Source: Vibrio sp. ED004 (GTDB taxonomy: Bacteria; Pseudomonadota; Gammaproteobacteria; Enterobacterales; Vibrionaceae). Taken from it: DNA of 64,000 bases. Under the pieces are notes generated by a model. The model saw only the letters and a program-made list of their open reading frames with translations, was not told where the DNA came from and ran no database searches. Location of the stretch: assembly GCF_023206395.1 (NCBI RefSeq), contig NZ_CP066150.1, positions 1-64,000 on the forward strand. The letters run 5' to 3'. A program made the translations under genes and the position numbers. Shown here piece by piece: positions 45,939-56,400 of the stretch. Positions within the stretch are counted from its first letter, which is position 1, and each line of letters opens with the position of its first letter.

Positions 45939-46352
45939 ATGCCCTACCTCATTTCCATGCTATGTCGACCTATGTTCAGTATGAACGTGAACCAAATAAA
46001 CCTTCAACACTCTATGCTATAAGTTTGTTGTCAGTAGCGTTTTTTACAGACGTTCCCTAAATACCACTGCCACCAGACTCCGAAGTCGAGCAAATCTGTC
46101 AATTATCTTACGTTGCGGAATCATACATCCACTCGTCAAAATTAGACCTTACAAAGAATAATGCATTTAACTTAATCTATTTTTGTGAAATATATTTACA
46201 CCAAATTATTATATTAGAGATTTAATTTCTCCATTTCATGTCAATTAGAGACAAAAAGACAAAATTTTTCTCCGGTGACCTACTTATACTGTGCCACGTC
46301 ATTAAGGCGCTACAAGCCTATGATTTAAAATAATTATTAATGAGTAGTCACC
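45939..46352. promoter_or_regulatory. Divergent lysR/DMT-exporter spacer
   Basis: 414 AT-rich bases with no gene. The dyad GTTCA-GTA-TGAAC lies at 45974-45986, close to the lysR start, a possible autoregulatory LysR site. A TATACT hexamer near 46284 may be the -10 of the exporter gene. Neither is certain. Confidence 0.45.
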
Positions 46353-47270
46353 ATGAATTCGAAGTCGCTAACTATCTTGCTTTTTGTCTCTGTTTGCTTA
46401 ATTTGGGGAACCACTTGGTTCGCTATGGAAGTGGCATTGCATTCTATCCCACCTATTTTTGCCACTGCATTGCGCTTTTTACTGGCTGCACCGTTGCTTG
46501 CGGTATTGGCGAAAGTGTTTAACCAACCTCTGCTTTTTCCTAAAGGTAAACGTCAATGGCTGCTGATTGTGGCACTGATGTATTTTGCTATTCCGTTCAC
46601 CTTGATGATCTATGGTGAGCAATACATCTCTTCTGGTTTGGCTTCGATCATCTTTGCCAACATGCCAGTTGCTGTGATGCTAATGTCGGGTTTATTCCTT
46701 GGTCTGCGCTTGGCAAAACATCAGATATTCGGTCTGATTACTGCTGTTGTGAGCCTGTGTTTAATCCTTGGTAACGAAATGCAGATGGGTGGCGACGATT
46801 ACGTTATCGGCACGGTTTGCTTAGGCCTTGCGGTTGCGATTCACGCGGTGATGTACGTGTTGGTACAAAAGCACTGTAAAGGCATCGAAGTACTGACCTA
46901 CAACGCCGTTCCTAGCTTAATTGCTTCTCTATTCTTGTTTGCGGTTTCAGCAACAGGCGAAAACGTGAATGTTGAATCTTTCACGTGGGATTCAATCTCA
47001 GCGGTCGTGTACCTAGGTTTTGTAGCGAGTGTTGGCGGCATTGTGGCTTACTTTAAACTAGGTCAGGTTTCGACGCCGTTCCAAGCATCTATCTGTTTTC
47101 TAATCTTCCCAGTGGTGGCGCTGCTGATCTCTTGCTACATCAATGGTGAAGTCCTCTCTGAACAGTCACTGGTTATGATGATCCCTCTGCTTTGCGGCAT
47201 CTTGCTAACCAAGGCACCTAAGGGCATCTTCAAGCTGCGCTCTTCGCTCAAAACAGCGAGCAGCAACTAA
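46353..47270 (+). CDS. DMT-superfamily (EamA) exporter
   Basis: 305 residues, ten membrane segments, starting MNSKSLTILLFVSVCLIWGTTWFAMEV. The internal repeat includes YVIGTVCLGLAVAIHAVMYVLVQKHCKG and a conserved GIVAYFKLGQVS. It belongs to the RhaT/EamA group, and the substrate is not predictable. It is not closely similar to the exporter at 42.3 kb. A strong terminator follows. Confidence 0.88.
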   Translation: MNSKSLTILLFVSVCLIWGTTWFAMEVALHSIPPIFATALRFLLAAPLLAVLAKVFNQPLLFPKGKRQWLLIVALMYFAIPFTLMIYGEQYISSGLASIIFANMPVAVMLMSGLFLGLRLAKHQIFGLITAVVSLCLILGNEMQMGGDDYVIGTVCLGLAVAIHAVMYVLVQKHCKGIEVLTYNAVPSLIASLFLFAVSATGENVNVESFTWDSISAVVYLGFVASVGGIVAYFKLGQVSTPFQASICFLIFPVVALLISCYINGEVLSEQSLVMMIPLLCGILLTKAPKGIFKLRSSLKTASSN

Positions 47271-47285
47271 GCTCTGTGTTTATTC

Positions 47286-47320
47286 ACCCTAGAAGCTTGC
47301 AATGAGCTTCTAGGGTTTTA
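47286..47320 (+). terminator. Terminator after the DMT exporter gene
   Basis: A perfect 12-bp stem ACCCTAGAAGCT/AGCTTCTAGGGT with a 7-base loop, followed by TTTTAAT. Confidence 0.9.
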
Positions 47321-47501
47321 ATCTGTTACGCATACTTAAACTTCCCTCTCACTCCCTCTGCACATGCTCTAGTTTGTTTCGTCACTCATAGCTAATCACA
47401 CCAAGCGAATGACTTAAAAGTCACTATCGACTACATTAGGATCTGCCGAGCAGCGACTGTTATCGTTATCTACACAGCACTCACTCCAACAAAGGAATGT
47501 C

Positions 47502-48344
47502 ATGAGAACTCCCATTAAACACGTTCGTCTAATCAAAGGTCAGCCCTGTCGCGCTGCGGAGCTATCTAACAGTGATGACACGTTCTTAGAACCACACAGA
47601 CATGAGTATTGGGAGTTGGTATGGTGCGTGGATGATCTCGGTAGTCAGAGTATTGATTTCGTCGACTACGACAACAAAGTCGGACGTATCTTTACCATTG
47701 CTCCGGGCCAGGTTCACCGCTCTGAACTGGTGGGGGAAAATGCTCGCTTACTGGTATTTACCCCGGGCTTTGTCAAAACCAATCATCGCAACACACAGCT
47801 GGTCGATACCGTTTTTGCCATGCATCAAAGTCGCCCGCCCTATTTGGACTGCAACGAAGAAGGCAACCGCTACCTGCTGCCTATTTTCACGATGATCAAA
47901 GAAGAGTGCGAGCGAGAGAACAGCGACTGGGATTTAGTGGAGTCTCTCGTTAATAGCTTTTTACGCTATATATTGCGCTTCGCAACCCAGTCCTCGTTGA
48001 AAGGCGAAGTGCGTGACAGCCGAGTAAACAAGGTTGTCGATTTGATTGAGCAACACTACACCACCCACAAACATTGCGATTTTTATGCGCAAGCGCTGTC
48101 GATAACCAACAAACGCATCAATGAAATCGTCAAGGCTGACAAAGGCAAAACCGTGACTCAATTAATTCACGACCGAATCATCTTAGAAGCGAATCGAGAA
48201 TTGATCTTTTCTACTAAGACCATCAAAACCATCGCTTTTGAACTGGGCTTCGAAGATCCTGCCTATTTCAGCCGTTTTTATCGCGGTCAGATGAACGAAT
48301 CCCCCGCAGAGTTTCGAACTCGATGTGCAGATAGTGCAACATAA
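47502..48344 (+). CDS. AraC-family transcriptional regulator
   Basis: 280 residues. A cupin-like N-terminal sensor domain (LEPHRHEYWELVWCVDD, then TIAPGQVHRSELVG) is joined to a C-terminal double helix-turn-helix domain (ALSITNKRINEIVKADKGKTVTQLIHDRI and TIKTIAFELGFEDPAYFSRFYRGQMNESPAEFR). AAGGAATG precedes the ATG. It is followed 100 bases later by a MATE exporter gene on the same strand, its probable target. Confidence 0.93.
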   Translation: MRTPIKHVRLIKGQPCRAAELSNSDDTFLEPHRHEYWELVWCVDDLGSQSIDFVDYDNKVGRIFTIAPGQVHRSELVGENARLLVFTPGFVKTNHRNTQLVDTVFAMHQSRPPYLDCNEEGNRYLLPIFTMIKEECERENSDWDLVESLVNSFLRYILRFATQSSLKGEVRDSRVNKVVDLIEQHYTTHKHCDFYAQALSITNKRINEIVKADKGKTVTQLIHDRIILEANRELIFSTKTIKTIAFELGFEDPAYFSRFYRGQMNESPAEFRTRCADSAT

Positions 48345-48444
48345 CACGCAGATAATCCCTTTTTAGAATCCAGTTAAGTTCCGATAATGCTCCCTCTTTA
48401 TTATACCACTTTGGTTACATCCAATTTGTTGGGAGCTTGCTCAA

Positions 48445-49791
48445 ATGGCCATCAACCTAAAAACCGATCCAATATCTAAATCCTTTTATCAATACCTTTG
48501 GCCTGCGCTAACCGGCATGGTGATCAAGTCTCTTTTCATCATGGGAGACGCTTGGTTCGTAGGGCACGGTGTTGGCCCAGACGGGCTCGGTGCAATCGCG
48601 TTAACCATCCCTGCTTTCTCTATATTCACCGCAATCGCGATGATGGTAGGTATTGGTGGTGCTGCACTTATGTCGATTGAAGTCGGCAAAGGTAATGTGT
48701 CTTCAGGACAAACTCTGTTTAGCCAATCCATGCTGGTTACCGCTCTGTTTAGCACAATAACAGTCACTGCCGCTTTGTTTTGGTTGGATGAAATGGTGGT
48801 GTTGATGGGCGCGACCGGTTACATGGCTGAACTCGCTCACGATTACCTATCCGTCATGTTGCCATTCTTTGTGTTGTATTCATTGGCATGGGTCATGTCG
48901 TGCTTTGTGCGTAACGATACCAACCCGAAACTGGCGACGTATGCGATGTCGATCGGCGCTGTGGTTAACCTAGTCTTGGACTACTTCTTCGTCTTGGATT
49001 TTGGTTGGGGCATGAAAGGGGCTGCCTACGGCACGGCCATCTCACAAGTCGTGATTGCTTGCATTTTATTGAGCCACTTCGTACGTAAACAAGGCACCTT
49101 AGAGTTGAGCTTAAAAGGGATTGGTCTCAATAAAGTACCAAGTATCCTGAAAATCGGCACCCCGACCTTCTTCATCGAAGTGACGGCGGCAATGACCATC
49201 TTGTTGTTCAACTATGTGTTACTTCATCAATTCGGTGAGAACCACATTATTGCTTACGGCTTAACAGCAAATGTAGGTGTATTTGCCCTGTTTGTGATGG
49301 TCGGAATCGCACAAGCTTGCCAGCCAATCATCAGCTTTAATCATGGTGCAAGCCAGCCTAAACGTGTCGATGAAATCTTCCGTCTTGGGCTAAAAAGCGC
49401 AGTCGGCAGTGCCTTAGTCTTTATGATTTTGGTGTATCTGTTTGCACCGAAAATCGCTGCCTTTTATTTGGGTGCCTCAACTGACTTGATTGGGCTATCA
49501 GCAACAGCGTTGACCTTCTTCTTCTTTGCAGTACCACTGATGGGAGTCAACTTGGTGATCGCCAACCTGTTTCAGGCAACGGCTAAACCTAAGCAAGCAA
49601 CACTGATATCTCTTGGACGAGGCTTTGTATTCGTCGCATTGGGCATCATCATTTTGCCAAAGCTGTTCCCAGAACAAGGGATTTGGGCGAGCATCTTATT
49701 TGCAGAAACCGTCACTGCGATATTCAGCCTAAGCATGCTGCGAGCCTATAAGAAGCGCTTCTCTGGTTCGTTAGAAGAGCAAGCAGCTTAG
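48445..49791 (+). CDS. MATE-family multidrug/metabolite exporter
   Basis: 448 residues with 12 membrane segments in two six-helix bundles, starting SFYQYLWPALTGMVIKSLFIMGDAWFVGHGVGPDGLGAIAL. The second half has QACQPIISFNHGASQPKRV, the MATE consensus around the second bundle. It belongs to the Na+- or H+-driven NorM/DinF-like group, and the substrate is unknown. GGAG lies nine bases before the ATG. It is likely controlled by the AraC protein upstream. Confidence 0.92.
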   Translation: MAINLKTDPISKSFYQYLWPALTGMVIKSLFIMGDAWFVGHGVGPDGLGAIALTIPAFSIFTAIAMMVGIGGAALMSIEVGKGNVSSGQTLFSQSMLVTALFSTITVTAALFWLDEMVVLMGATGYMAELAHDYLSVMLPFFVLYSLAWVMSCFVRNDTNPKLATYAMSIGAVVNLVLDYFFVLDFGWGMKGAAYGTAISQVVIACILLSHFVRKQGTLELSLKGIGLNKVPSILKIGTPTFFIEVTAAMTILLFNYVLLHQFGENHIIAYGLTANVGVFALFVMVGIAQACQPIISFNHGASQPKRVDEIFRLGLKSAVGSALVFMILVYLFAPKIAAFYLGASTDLIGLSATALTFFFFAVPLMGVNLVIANLFQATAKPKQATLISLGRGFVFVALGIIILPKLFPEQGIWASILFAETVTAIFSLSMLRAYKKRFSGSLEEQAA

Positions 49792-49819
49792 AACGTTACA
49801 CTTTTGGCTAGCACATACA

Positions 49820-49853
49820 AAAAAGCTCCAATATCGCTATTGGAGCTTTTTAT
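49820..49853. terminator. Bidirectional terminator
   Basis: A perfect 13-bp stem AAAAGCTCCAATA/TATTGGAGCTTTT with a TCGC loop and T-run, between the convergent MATE and MFS genes. Confidence 0.93.
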
Positions 49854-49879
49854 TTTGATCTCGTCAGGGTTATACCTAT

Positions 49880-51061
49880 TTAACGCCAGCTAAACACTCG
49901 TACTTCATTGCCCTCTTCAGGCTTCTTTGGAATGTTTAAAGACAACGCCAAAGAAACCGCCGCCATCGCCGCACCAATATAGAAAACCGTTGCAGGAGAC
50001 GATAACCAAATCACACCAAACGCGACTGGGATAACAACCGCCGCGATATGGTTGATGGTGAAAGAGACACCTGCGGTTGATGCCATGTCTGCTGGGTCTG
50101 CAATTTTTTGGAAGTAGGTTTTAATCGCTAACGCCAGAGCAAAGAACAGATGATCGACCACGTAGAGCGCAGCCGCCCACTCAGCGCTTTGCACCAAGCC
50201 ATAACCAACAAACACACCGATCAAACCAACATACTCGAAGATCAGTGCTTTGCGCTCACCAACCACACCGATGAATCGTCCAATACGTTTCGCGAACAAG
50301 AAATTAAACAGGTAATTCACTAAGAACAGTAACGTGACATCGGCAGCAGAGTAACCGAATTTCTCCACCATCAAGAAGCCCGCAAACACAGTGAAGATCT
50401 GCCTTCTCGCACCACTCATAAACGTCAGTGCGTAGTAGAGCCAGTAACGCTTCCTTAGCACTAACTTCTTATTCTGTTGGGTTTTGGTTTGAAACTCAGG
50501 GAAGCCAAAGGTCATCACCAATACTAAAATGAAACCGATGCCTCCGGTAATGCCATATACCCAAGCGAAATCGAGTTTTAGCTGTTCTAGCATCACCCAA
50601 ATAGAGCCATAAGTGAGTAGAGACGCAAGCGCACCCACCGAGATCATTTTGCCTAGCATCTCTGGCGCTTCTTCTTTGCTTAGCCATTGCAGTGACAAAG
50701 ATTGCTTCAACGTTTCAAAATAGTGGAAACCCGTCGACATCAAAATAGTGGTAAGCAAAAGGCCTGTCAGTGAAGGGAATAAACCGGTAATCGCCGTGCC
50801 AACGGTCAGCATCGCTAGCGATATCAACATGAAGCGTTGCTCACGTATGAAGGCTAAAACAAACACCACAGTAAATGCTAAGAAGCCGGGTATCTCACGA
50901 ACACTTTGCAGCAAGCCTATATCGGCACCGTCAAAGTTCGCTTTCTCAATCACGAAATTATTAAGCAGAGCCATCCAGCTCGAAAACGCGATAGGTACAA
51001 CAATCGAAATCAGTAATAAAAAGTTTTGCGGCGTTTTCCAGCTCGCGGGTGATGCTCTCAT
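49880..51061 (-). CDS. Major facilitator superfamily transporter
   Basis: 393 residues from the ATG at 51061 (AGGA ten bases upstream); a TTG three codons earlier overlaps the ribosome site. There are twelve membrane helices, with DIGLLQSVREIPGFLAF in the first half and SGARRQIFTVFAGFLMVEKFGYSAADVTLLFL at the start of the second. No substrate is indicated. It is monocistronic. Confidence 0.87.
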   Translation of the reverse strand: MRASPASWKTPQNFLLLISIVVPIAFSSWMALLNNFVIEKANFDGADIGLLQSVREIPGFLAFTVVFVLAFIREQRFMLISLAMLTVGTAITGLFPSLTGLLLTTILMSTGFHYFETLKQSLSLQWLSKEEAPEMLGKMISVGALASLLTYGSIWVMLEQLKLDFAWVYGITGGIGFILVLVMTFGFPEFQTKTQQNKKLVLRKRYWLYYALTFMSGARRQIFTVFAGFLMVEKFGYSAADVTLLFLVNYLFNFLFAKRIGRFIGVVGERKALIFEYVGLIGVFVGYGLVQSAEWAAALYVVDHLFFALALAIKTYFQKIADPADMASTAGVSFTINHIAAVVIPVAFGVIWLSSPATVFYIGAAMAAVSLALSLNIPKKPEEGNEVRVFSWR

Positions 51062-51242
51062 AGCAGCCAAATCCTAAATAGTAATCCAGTATCATACTCC
51101 GGTTTTATGGTGATTAACAAACGATTAACTTTTGTTTTTCTCATGTTCATACGGAGCAAAAATGTATACAACGAGGAGGTATAATTCGGAGAAATGAGTA
51201 GCTATATCTAGAGCGAATAGTGAAATGAAAAAGGAGGAATGA

Positions 51243-51263
51243 GAAGGGAGAAGCTCTCCCTTC
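51243..51263. other. Hairpin downstream of the 681-residue lipoprotein gene
   Basis: A perfect 9-bp stem GAAGGGAGA/TCTCCCTTC with a 3-base loop, just after the minus-strand stop codon. The T-run on the minus strand is weak and begins about ten bases later, so terminator function is only probable. Confidence 0.5.
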
Positions 51264-51280
51264 GTTAAGGCAATTAGCCG

Positions 51281-53326
51281 TTAAAGACCTTTATAGAAAG
51301 TTAACCACTCTCCACGATCTAAACCGCTCACATGGACTCCAGAGATACCACTAGAGGTCGTTGCGTTCGTCGGCAAGAATGACAGGTTTACGTTTTTAAA
51401 TTGATCGGAGATTTCACTTTCCGTGCCCGTTTGAGAAAGAATGTAACCCAAATTCGTTGAGCTCCAGCTAGAGTTACCGCTGTCTTCCCACTTTTTGAGG
51501 AGTTCTTTTGTCACCAATTGGCTACCAACCTTGAGGGCTGGGCCGCTGATATTGCGGAACTGATAATAGTCAGCGCCTGAAGACGTTAAAGCGATTACCT
51601 TCTCAGACAACACATATAAAGATTTGATGCCATTGCTACTCAACGACTCTTTGGCCAATAAGGTTCTCGTCTGGTTATCTACGATATAAAGAGAGTTTGC
51701 GGTTGTAATAGCACTGGTTTTTCCATCACGAGATGTCGCTATCTTGCTAATTTCAGCATCAACGATCAGCTCCCCAAGTACGGTTTGTTGTATTGAATTA
51801 GACACCCACTCAACCTTATTGCTATCCAGCCCCAACAGTATCTGCTGGTTCACGACAATATTGGCTGTTTTGAGGTTCAACTTATCAATGGTCATCTTAG
51901 TAGAAAGGTTCGAAGTATCGATAATTTCTGCGGCTAAATTGCTGTTTGAGAAGTAGTTTTTATAGACAATCACGGCTTCACTTTCGTCATAAGATGGCAT
52001 GACTTGCGGCGAAGAAGCTTTCAACGCATGGCTCCAGCTTTTCATATCAAGCTTATTAGCACTTAACGATTTGAGTTCTTGCTGTGAGTATATCGAGCTG
52101 CCAGTATTTTTAATCGCCAACAACGAGCCGCTTTGTAACAGAGGGATCAGTGCCGCAAAGTTATCGTTAATGCACGATTCACTCGATTTAGGCTGAACTG
52201 CAGGGTTAGGTTTTGGTATGGGCGGAAGCGTACCTCCACTACGGCTGCTGTATGTATCAATCGCAAAAGCTTTGCCGCCGACATTGTTGTTATTCGAACC
52301 ACTGAGACTCGTGAGGAAAACACCATTAGCGCCTTGGCTATTACAAATATCACTCGCAGTCGGTGAAACGTAAGCTGTCGGCTTATAAACCTTGTATGCC
52401 TGAACACCATTTAACGCTGGCACTAACTGGATGATTTCATTCGCATCTACCGTTGTTTCCCCACCGCCAGTACCACTTCCATGATCGCCATCGTGGTCAT
52501 CGTCATCATCATCATCGTCGTCATCATCGTATGAACGAATGCTAACCAAATCAGAAGCCGTTTGAGAAGCTGGGTCACCATTGATTGTCACCGGTTTATT
52601 GCGTGACGAACTATCGATCTGCATAACCACATCGTCCGCCGTTACGAACACTATCTGGCTGTTCGCAGGATTCAACGCAATCGACTTAGCAGCATATAAT
52701 TCTGGTACTGACTGAGAGCCTCTTACCACCAACGAATTTTCAATTTGCAGGTGTCTCGACACAGCTCCAGCAACATCAATCGCCGATAAATCCAGAGTTT
52801 TATGTTCGATCATCAGATCTAACGCGTGAGCAATATTTGTATAGGAAGATTGTTTACCGTCCGTTTGCGCTTTTTTCAAAGAAGTTAGCAACAAATCAGA
52901 TAAATCTTTAGGTCCATAGGTAGTATCAAGCACACTGAAATTGATGCCAACATGATCCCCTAATTTACTCTGAAGTGATGCTTTTGCTTGTTCAACATCA
53001 TTGCTTACGCCGGGGTTAAACATCATCTCGCTATGAATCAAAGTCGTGAAGGGTGTCACCAATTCCATGCTGGGAGAAGCGGTTAAAATTGCACCATCAT
53101 ATTGCCTCTGTTTAGCGTACCCAGAAACCTCTTCAAGCTGTTTTTCTTGGTCACTGCATACGCCATTCAGATCTGCATCAGCACATACTAATGAACCTTG
53201 ATAGGCATAGCCTGAGGCAGGCGTTCCAACTGAGCTATTCCCGTCTGAACCTCCCCCACATCCAGCGACCATTAAGACACTAGAGATAGCTAGTGACAAT
53301 TTGCATATTAAAAATTTATTGTGCAT
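51281..53326 (-). CDS. Large lipoprotein with poly-aspartate tract, probably iron-regulated
   Basis: 681 residues, not assigned to a family. The signal peptide ends SSVLMVAGC (lipobox VAGC), with GGGS at the mature N-terminus. Residues 38-75 hold a cysteine-bearing CADADLNGVCSDQE motif that also occurs, as CFDKNSNAMCDSAD, in the divergent 1626-residue lipoprotein, and MELVTPFTTLIHSE matches its DVISPVTSLIASV. So the two share an N-terminal module. A run of 11 aspartates then HDGDHG lies near residue 267. The C-terminal half looks like a beta-propeller/strand-rich region. The shared intergenic Fur box implies induction by iron limitation. A surface iron- or metal-related role is inferred. Confidence 0.75.
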   Translation of the reverse strand: MHNKFLICKLSLAISSVLMVAGCGGGSDGNSSVGTPASGYAYQGSLVCADADLNGVCSDQEKQLEEVSGYAKQRQYDGAILTASPSMELVTPFTTLIHSEMMFNPGVSNDVEQAKASLQSKLGDHVGINFSVLDTTYGPKDLSDLLLTSLKKAQTDGKQSSYTNIAHALDLMIEHKTLDLSAIDVAGAVSRHLQIENSLVVRGSQSVPELYAAKSIALNPANSQIVFVTADDVVMQIDSSSRNKPVTINGDPASQTASDLVSIRSYDDDDDDDDDDDHDGDHGSGTGGGETTVDANEIIQLVPALNGVQAYKVYKPTAYVSPTASDICNSQGANGVFLTSLSGSNNNNVGGKAFAIDTYSSRSGGTLPPIPKPNPAVQPKSSESCINDNFAALIPLLQSGSLLAIKNTGSSIYSQQELKSLSANKLDMKSWSHALKASSPQVMPSYDESEAVIVYKNYFSNSNLAAEIIDTSNLSTKMTIDKLNLKTANIVVNQQILLGLDSNKVEWVSNSIQQTVLGELIVDAEISKIATSRDGKTSAITTANSLYIVDNQTRTLLAKESLSSNGIKSLYVLSEKVIALTSSGADYYQFRNISGPALKVGSQLVTKELLKKWEDSGNSSWSSTNLGYILSQTGTESEISDQFKNVNLSFLPTNATTSSGISGVHVSGLDRGEWLTFYKGL
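52496..52528 (-). repeat. Aspartate trinucleotide repeat (11 GAT/GAC codons)
   Basis: Eleven consecutive Asp codons, mixed GAT and GAC, followed by His-Asp-Gly-Asp-His. Being a triplet repeat, length change would keep the frame. Confidence 0.9.
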
Positions 53327-53408
53327 TTTTTCGACCGATTCACCTAGTTTATTATTGGATTGATAGTATTTTATTTTGCTATTAAATCACTTAACGAAAT
53401 AAAAGATC

Positions 53409-53435
53409 AAATGATATTGATAATTACTATCATTT
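53409..53435. promoter_or_regulatory. Fur box between divergent lipoprotein genes
   Basis: GATATTGATAATTACTATC (53413-53431) matches 16 of 19 positions of the E. coli Fur consensus, inside the larger dyad AAATGATA-N11-TATCATTT. It lies about 85 and 60 bases from the two divergent start codons, so both genes are probably repressed by Fur with iron. Confidence 0.8.
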
Positions 53436-53490
53436 AAATTAATATCCTCCGCCTTTCCTATGGGTAATTTATAAATTATTTGGAGTTCAG

Positions 53491-56400
53491 GTGGTCAGGA
53501 ATCCATACAAATTAATGAGTGTTTCACTCGTTTCCACAATGCTCATTGCTTGTGGCGGAGCAGAGTCAGATCCGAAGCTTAAACAGTCACAAACTCAGCC
53601 AAATTCTCAGACTGTTTCGGGGATCGCTTTGGATGGTTATTTACACAACGCGAAGGTTTGTTTCGACAAAAACAGCAATGCCATGTGTGACTCTGCTGAT
53701 GGAGAGATTGCCACTACGGACGCCGAAGGAAGATTTCAGCTAGACGTCGACAATGATGTCACGCAATACCCAATATTGGTCGAAGCAGTTGCAGGTGTCA
53801 CCATCGATATGGATTCACCGAATCAACCTATCGAATCTGGATTTACGTTAGAAGTGCCTAACAACAATTCGGACGTAATCAGCCCCGTGACATCTCTCAT
53901 TGCCAGTGTGTCGAGAACCAGTGGAATCAGCTTTGATGAAGCAACTCAGCTTGTTGCCGATGACTTAGGTATCGATACACAACTGGCAGTTAGTGATTAC
54001 TCAGCCTCGAATTCAACCAAAAGCCGCGAACTACACATGTTTGCGCGCGGCGTTACTCGCGTACTTCAAGAAGCACAAATAGCTTCTGTCGACGCTGGTA
54101 TCGACCAAGTCAATGCTCGTAAAGGCGCAATGTACAAACTGGCCGAGCTTGACTTGGCAGAGTTTAAAACCAAGACCGATTTACTGTCTCATGGCGCATC
54201 TGGAACCGACAATGCGTTGAAACAGCTGGGTAAGGAATACCGAGATCAACTCAAGGTTTCACAAGAAGACGTCGATGGCAATGACATCATCACTAGACCG
54301 CCAGCGCCTAAGCACGGTCAGGTCAATGATGCCTCAGACACCTTCAATTGGCAGTTTGTGCGTGGCTTCAACCAAAACACAGATTACGAATATTCATTGG
54401 ATTCAGGTAAGACGTGGACGACAGTAATTCGTAAACCGATTGTTGTAGGAAAGCTACCGTTCGAGCAAGGAGCCGTTCAAGTTCGGGTTGCTGCGTCTAA
54501 CGTTCGCAATACTCCTGCCGGAAAGCCCATGATCTCAGACAAAGCGTTTACGTTAACTACCGTGCCTGCTGCTCCAGCTTGGATTACGGTGAATAACGCA
54601 ATCAATCAATTTGATTGGGCATTGGTCGATTCATTTAATGAACTGGATCTTTATGAGTATTCATTGGACAACGGTTCAAGCTGGACAAAGGCGACTGAAA
54701 AGCCTCAGAACATTCAAGATCTGGATATTCCTCTTGGACACTTAAAAGTTCGTGTTGCTAAAAATAATTCTCTAGGTCACCCAACCGGCTTAAGTGCAAT
54801 GTCAGAGAAGCCGATGACAGTAACACCACCCCAACCAGCAAAACCGGTGTTGGAATTTGCTAACGACAGCACGAATCAAATCAACTGGCTTTGGGTCACT
54901 GGATACAATGCGCCGTCTTTCTACGAAATTAATCTAGGTAGCGGTTGGAAGGACGTAACCTCACTGCCGTACCTTGTTGGTAATGTGTCACTTCCTGCGA
55001 ACTCGATTTCGGTTCGCGTTAAGTCAAATTCTCTGGATGCTCGCCCTGCAGGTGCTCCGCTGATTATCAGCTCGGCATTCACTCGCTCAGAAAATCAGCC
55101 TGTAGCACCCACCTCACCGATTGTTGACGATGCAGAAAACACATTCGCATGGACGAACGTTGAAGGGTTCACGGGGAGTGATTCCTACGAATACTCACTG
55201 GATAGAGGCATTACTTTTACTCCTGTGACTAGCAACCCACAAGCCATCCCCGATGAGATGCTTACCAAGGGACAAGTCTGTGTACGAGTGAAAGCAGAAT
55301 CGGATCCTCTGCATGATCCTGGCGAAGCGCTATGTTCAGACAAGAGCTACTCTGTGACTCCTAGTATGCCTGCCGCACCGACATCACCAACCACCCATGA
55401 TGGGTTAGATACATTTGATTGGACATTCGTAACTGGCTTTTCAGAAGCAACGGATTACGAGATCAATGTACTCAACGCAGGTTGGGTTGTGGTGACCCAA
55501 AAACCATACCAGTTAAGCGACCAAGCCTACGCTATTGGCTCGATTCAAGTGCGCGTTAAGCGAGACCCAATTACCGGTCGCCCTAGCAGCTCAGAATTGA
55601 CCAACGATGTCGCGTTTACTGTACGTCCGTCAGCACCAAGCGCCCCGACGGATCTGGTGGTTAACGACATCGACAACACACTCGATTGGACATGCTTCGG
55701 CGATTTCACTCAGCCCGAGCACTTCGAAGTCACACTCGACTCCGGTTCAACTTGGACAAAAGTCACCGCGAAGCCTGTTGTGATTGGTAATGTCGACAAG
55801 AGTATCGGTGAAGTGCAATTACGAGTAAGTGCAAACCCTAACAATGGTATGCCTCACGGTGAGTCAGCATTAACAACACAAGCCTTCACCAAAGTATTTG
55901 AGATTCCAGCACCAACATCGCCTGAAATTACCAACACTTTCACCGGCTCAAACCCAATCAAGACCAATGGTTTTGAGTGGGACTACTTAACGGCCAACGT
56001 TGATGGGCAATCTGTTCGCTTTGATGAAGCCGAACACTATGAGTTCACCAACGACAAGGGTCTGACCTGGCAACCTGTTGTTTCGATCCCTCAATTTGTT
56101 GGCCCAGAAGCGTACGACAAAGCCAATGTCGGTGTTCGACTAAAAGAGAATGCGAAACAAGGTGTATCAAACTCAATTAGTGACACCCTTTGGGCTACAA
56201 CGGCGGGTAGTCGCTTCACGGCATTAAAATTCGTACCAATGAAAACCCGCTCACAAGCTGCTGACTTTGGTTATGGTGGCTCATGGAATACGTACTCGCT
56301 CAATTGTATTGCTGAATACGATGATAAAGGGCAAGGGGAACCGACGTTTTGGGCGGAACGATTCTCTTCAGAAATAGATACTGTATTCGATAAAGTCACA

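Noticed and set aside
51160..51180. TGTATACAA near 51165 as another copy of the purine operator
   Set aside because: Only part of the palindrome is present and the neighbouring genes are unrelated.
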